A stretch of DNA of 64,000 bases. Source: Lysobacterales bacterium. GTDB taxonomy: Bacteria; Pseudomonadota; Gammaproteobacteria; Xanthomonadales; SZUA-5. The notes under the pieces are model-generated. The model did no database searches. It was not told where the DNA came from and saw only the letters and a program-made list of their open reading frames with translations. Shown here piece after piece: positions 61,534-64,000 of the stretch (positions within the stretch are counted from its first letter, which is position 1; every line of letters begins with the position of its first letter). The stretch covers positions 21,011-85,010 of the forward strand of contig JALHRS010000004.1 of NCBI GenBank assembly GCA_022841325.1. The letters run 5' to 3'. The position numbers and the translations under genes were made by a program.

Positions 61534-61830
61534 GCGAGGCCGGCGTAGAGCACCATGGGTGAGAGCGGTCAGCTTGCGCGCCATGGCGCGCGACCGATCG
61601 AACGCCCGGCAGCTACGCTGACGGGCCGGACGGACGGTTCTCGAATGCCTTAGACTTGCCAACAACGCGCCTGTAGCTCAGCTGGGTGAAAGGCGGTCCG
61701 CGCAGCGGACACGAGGCACAGCCTCGCGAGCCTTGAACGCCGAGGCAAGGAGGCCGAGGCCGGCGTAGAGCACCATGGATGGTTCTCGAATGCCTTAGAC
61801 TTGCCAACAACGCGCCTGTAGCTCAGCTGG
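61534..61830. repeat. Duplicated tRNA-Arg upstream region with partial tRNA copy
   Basis: The 50-bp segment 61636-61685 is repeated exactly at 61781-61830. It contains the tRNA upstream region (GGTTCTCGAATGCCTTAGAC) and the first 19 bases of the tRNA. In the first copy the tRNA stops at 61685 and runs into unrelated GC-rich DNA (GTGAAAGGCGGTCCGCG). A second pair, GAGGCCGGCGTAGAGCACC, lies at 61534 and 61756, so the duplication is larger but interrupted. The first copy cannot make a tRNA. Confidence 0.8.
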
Positions 61831-61888
61831 ATAGAGTACTGCCCTCCGAAGGCAGGGGTCGTGGGTTCGAATCCCGCCGGGCGCGCCA
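61812..61888 (+). tRNA. tRNA-Arg (anticodon CCG)
   Basis: The gene is a complete 77-base cloverleaf. Acceptor GCGCCTG pairs with CGGGCGC, the D arm contains GCTCAGCTGGATAGAG, the anticodon stem CTGCC/GGCAG has the loop CTCCGAA with anticodon CCG, and the T arm contains GGTTCGAATCC. The discriminator is G and CCA is encoded at 61886-61888. It decodes CGG, a frequent arginine codon in this GC-rich DNA. Confidence 0.95.
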
Positions 61889-62133
61889 ATAAAACATTAA
61901 CTTTCAATAATTTATCTGTCTTTCGGGTTGCCTGGGCAGAAGGCTGCTCGGCCCAATTCCCGCGTTCTTCGACTCGCCACGCCGCTACGGACTCTCCGCC
62001 TGCAGCTTTTCCAGCTTCTCAGCCCCAAACCCGCGCGTTTGGGATTCTCTGCCGTCAAGATGGAGGGTATCGGCATTACCTGCCTCATCTGCGACTCGGA
62101 CTTGACGGTCAGGTCGATCGGCCAGTGCGGCGC
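61889..62133. other. Region between tRNA-Arg and the AbiEii-like gene
   Basis: The first 30 bases after the tRNA are unusually AT-rich (AAAACATTAACTTTC). The rest is GC-rich and contains no gene, intact inverted repeat or clear copy of the tRNA 3' end that would mark an attachment site. Confidence 0.4.
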
Positions 62134-62916
62134 TTACCCCTGCACCAGTCGTGACCACTCAATCCCGTACGCCTGCGCAATGCGGTCAACCAACTCAGCA
62201 ACTGTCGCATTACCCAGCTGCAGTGCCTTCGGGTCGATCGCGGCGTCGGCTACCACCAGCGCAAGGAATCGGGCCATGTCATCGGCGATCTTCTTGTCGA
62301 TCGTGATGCGCGTGGCCGGCGCCAACAGCTGCGAAAGCCGAAGCGCGTCGTTGAGGTGTTTGCGCACGTCTTTCGCATCCACCGTGGCGCCCTGTTGCTT
62401 GCGTTCACTCAGTTCCAGCCAGGCGATTGCCTTCAGTGGAATGAGTCGGTCTTCGCCTACGCACGGCAGTCCCTCGACCTCGCGGCGCCCCGCCATGATG
62501 AATTCGTAGTAGGACTCGTCCAGCAGGATGGCGGACAGGCTCACGACAGCGTCGTCCATGGGTATCGGCGTGAGTTGACTGCCAGCGGCCGGCTGCAGTC
62601 CATCCGGCGCGCGCGCGAACAGTTCCAGCATCGCGGGGTAGCGCTCGTCCGCCGGCTTCTGAAATCGATAGAAGATCGGTTTGCCGGTGCTGGCCTGGCG
62701 TATCTGGTACCCGGCGGCATCGACGAAACTCCAGAAGGCCTCGCCGAAGACCGGAGTCAGAGCTTCGACATGCAGCACGATGTCGAGATCCTTGGTGGCG
62801 CGGAACGGCAGCCCGGCGTCCTCCATGGTCAAGCTGGCAGCGGTGCCGCCGATCAGGATGTACTGGTCGGTGAATGCTGCAAACCATTGCCGGAAGACTT
62901 CCAGACCCCTCACCAT
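62134..62916 (-). CDS. AbiEii/DUF1814-like nucleotidyltransferase (putative toxin)
   Basis: This 260-residue protein has the nucleotidyltransferase signature: YILIGGTAASL, where GG-T replaces the GS pair, then RATKDLDIVLHVE with the D-x-D metal-binding motif (about residues 43-45). A later conserved block, EDRLIPLKAIAWLELSER, carries the motif Lys of AbiEii/AbiGii proteins. Known AbiEii toxins transfer nucleotides to RNA and block growth. The start overlaps the end of the partner gene (62910-63905) by seven bases, so the two are co-translated. This is a standard layout with the antitoxin first. Toxicity is inference. Confidence 0.8.
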   Translation of the reverse strand: MVRGLEVFRQWFAAFTDQYILIGGTAASLTMEDAGLPFRATKDLDIVLHVEALTPVFGEAFWSFVDAAGYQIRQASTGKPIFYRFQKPADERYPAMLELFARAPDGLQPAAGSQLTPIPMDDAVVSLSAILLDESYYEFIMAGRREVEGLPCVGEDRLIPLKAIAWLELSERKQQGATVDAKDVRKHLNDALRLSQLLAPATRITIDKKIADDMARFLALVVADAAIDPKALQLGNATVAELVDRIAQAYGIEWSRLVQG

Positions 62917-63905
62917 GGGAACTGCCCTTTCAGTTCGTCCAGCGCGATCTGCACGCGCTCATCGGTGCTATCGCGCAGGCTGAGTGTCAACGAGAGGGGG
63001 TCCACGGTCTGCACATCGGGCACCAATGCCGGCGTGTAGTTCCATAACTGCCATTGCTCGGCGCCAGGCGTGTACTCGGGCAATTCGCGAACGCCGGCGG
63101 CAACGGCGATTTTCCATTCGGCGGCGCTCACCGCATACACCTGCCATTGGGGCGCGGCCAGCATCGAGTGGCGCGCGAGTGCGCTCAAGCCGGCCAAGCG
63201 ACCGGCGCGATGGCCAGTCGGAACAGGGTAGGCGACCCACGCGGTCCGCTTGATTGGCGTTCGCATCAGAGGCTGCGCGCGCTCCCAGACCTGCGCCGGA
63301 TGTAGCGTCATGCGCAGCCACCGCGCGCGCCCGACCGAGTGCGCGGCGGCGAGACCGGCCGCCGCCAGTTCCTTGACGGCCCGCGAGGTGGTCATCGGCG
63401 TATAGCCCAAGGCCCCAGCCACCAACGATGGCTGCCATTCAGTCTGCCACGGGTGTCGCAACAAAGTGGTGATGAGCATGGCCTGCGTAGCGGGACTCAG
63501 AGTTGCATCGGGAGCGGGCGCGCGTTGCCTGAAGTGCTCACGCAGATCAATGCCGAGATCGGGCAAATAGAGTTGATTGCCAGGGACGATGAACGGGACT
63601 TTCTGCTCGATCAATCGTCGGCGCTCAAACGACGCCAAGGCGTCGGTCACGTAGATCACTGGCAGACCCGCGAGCGTCCGCACCTTCGCCAGCCAGGTCC
63701 GGACCTCGCCGAGAGATTGCGCGGCACCGGTTCGAGCGATTGCGAGCACGATCGGGTGTCCCAGCAAGGTGATCGTGCCAAAGTCAAAGGCGTCGCGAAG
63801 GTAATAGGGCAGTTCGGCGGAATGCGCCCATGGCTGCGCTGCGGGCAAAGCAATGCCCATCACGGCGTTGATGTAATCTCGAGTGGCGGCGACAAGGTCA
63901 GGCAT
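62910..63905 (-). CDS. Winged-helix regulator, putative antitoxin partner
   Basis: This 331-residue protein has a middle region (about 135-190) that is a winged-helix DNA-binding domain: LSPATQAMLITTLLRHPWQ, then LVAGALGYTPMTTSRAVKEL as the recognition helix region and GLAAAHSVGRARWLRM as the wing. The N-terminal 130 residues resemble no common domain but include LLGHPIVLAIARTG. The C-terminal 130 residues are rich in Trp and unassigned. AbiEi antitoxins usually carry the winged helix at the N-terminus, so the architecture is atypical. It is the first gene of the pair. An inverted repeat 28 bp before the start (63933-63963) is a probable self-operator. Confidence 0.7.
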   Translation of the reverse strand: MPDLVAATRDYINAVMGIALPAAQPWAHSAELPYYLRDAFDFGTITLLGHPIVLAIARTGAAQSLGEVRTWLAKVRTLAGLPVIYVTDALASFERRRLIEQKVPFIVPGNQLYLPDLGIDLREHFRQRAPAPDATLSPATQAMLITTLLRHPWQTEWQPSLVAGALGYTPMTTSRAVKELAAAGLAAAHSVGRARWLRMTLHPAQVWERAQPLMRTPIKRTAWVAYPVPTGHRAGRLAGLSALARHSMLAAPQWQVYAVSAAEWKIAVAAGVRELPEYTPGAEQWQLWNYTPALVPDVQTVDPLSLTLSLRDSTDERVQIALDELKGQFPW

Positions 63906-63932
63906 GGCGCCCTGGCAATATAACGTATGATC

Positions 63933-63963
63933 TGCACGATAACATTGTGGCTGCTATCGTGCA
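63933..63963 (-). promoter_or_regulatory. 9-13-9 inverted repeat, probable operator of the TA-like pair
   Basis: TGCACGATA (63933-63941) and TATCGTGCA (63955-63963) are perfect inverse copies separated by 13 bases. On the minus strand TTGCAC (-35 candidate) lies in the upstream arm, and TATCGT, 17 bases later (-10 candidate), lies in the downstream arm. Binding here would block transcription of the pair, as in AbiEi autoregulation. Confidence 0.6.
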
Positions 63964-64000
63964 AAGTCAGTGTTAGCTAACTCGGCTGGTCATCGGCACG

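Noticed and set aside
61636..61830. The tRNA-Arg direct repeats as attL and attR of an integrated element.
   Set aside because: The repeats contain the tRNA 5' half, not the 3' end; they are only 95 bp apart and no integrase is present.
61613..61907. Short open frames reading [12 protein letters not shown] and [16 protein letters not shown].
   Set aside because: They are translations of the tRNA-Arg gene, its partial copy and upstream DNA.

Overview
The window reads as chromosomal DNA of a GC-rich gammaproteobacterium, most likely of the Xanthomonadales (Lysobacterales). This is an inference from gene style: membrane-anchored TolB-like/TPR proteins, a TonB2/TtpC transport operon with a very large TonB-dependent receptor, a VTGSRI-type motif, and many 7-bp tandem-repeat arrays. 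No rRNA, CRISPR array, phage or complete insertion sequence is visible. There is one intact tRNA, tRNA-Arg(CCG).

Layout. 1-7.1 kb (minus strand): two paralogous TolB-like/TPR membrane proteins (the first runs off the left edge), a small membrane protein, a membrane-anchored AraC-type regulator and a small exported propeller-like protein. 7.1-34.3 kb: a cluster of giant exported multidomain proteins (BNR/sortilin-like propeller; two proteins with 'ARW(D/N)G' repeats; a lysyl-endopeptidase-like protease; a PD40-like propeller with an inserted domain). Between them lie a thaumatin-like protein, a DUF4105 protein, two SAM methyltransferases and an SGNH/MBOAT O-acylation pair. 34.5-43.5 kb: a FadL-type porin, a Ser/Thr kinase-TPR pair, a 2OG-Fe(II) oxygenase, a truncated domain copy, and the purine-catabolism genes puuE and uraD. 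44-59 kb (minus strand): a 1353-aa polytopic membrane protein, then, in genome order, a beta-helix exported protein, a TonB-dependent receptor and the operon TPR-tonB2-exbD2-exbB2-ttpC-DUF3450, transcribed from DUF3450 downwards. 59.3-64 kb: two outer-membrane barrel proteins, a duplicated tRNA-Arg 5' region with the intact tRNA, and an AbiEii-like nucleotidyltransferase with a winged-helix partner.

Three things stand out. First, the exported giants are built from a small set of interchangeable modules. One is a C-terminal domain of about 249 residues that I do not recognise, present in three full copies and one truncated copy. Another is a 'GxWYDP' domain of about 110 residues, present in five copies. 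Second, the intergenic DNA holds a family of palindromic elements bounded by inverted arrays of 7-bp units (CCCCGTG, CCCCTGC, TTTTCCC, GGTTGTC types). One of them has become coding sequence: it supplies the basic N-terminus and the hydrophobic core of the signal peptide of the TPR protein in the TonB2 operon. Another sits between exbD2 and tonB2. Third, the toxin-antitoxin-like pair at the right edge lies near a partly duplicated tRNA gene, has an unusual regulator architecture, and is preceded by a clear 9-13-9 inverted repeat.

Functional links: the TonB2/TtpC complex probably energises the adjacent receptor, with the beta-helix protein as a possible surface partner. PuuE and UraD act in urate breakdown. 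The SGNH and MBOAT proteins probably O-acylate an exported glycan. The kinase and its translationally coupled TPR partner form a signalling unit. The modular exported proteins look like surface or secreted adhesion or degradation factors.
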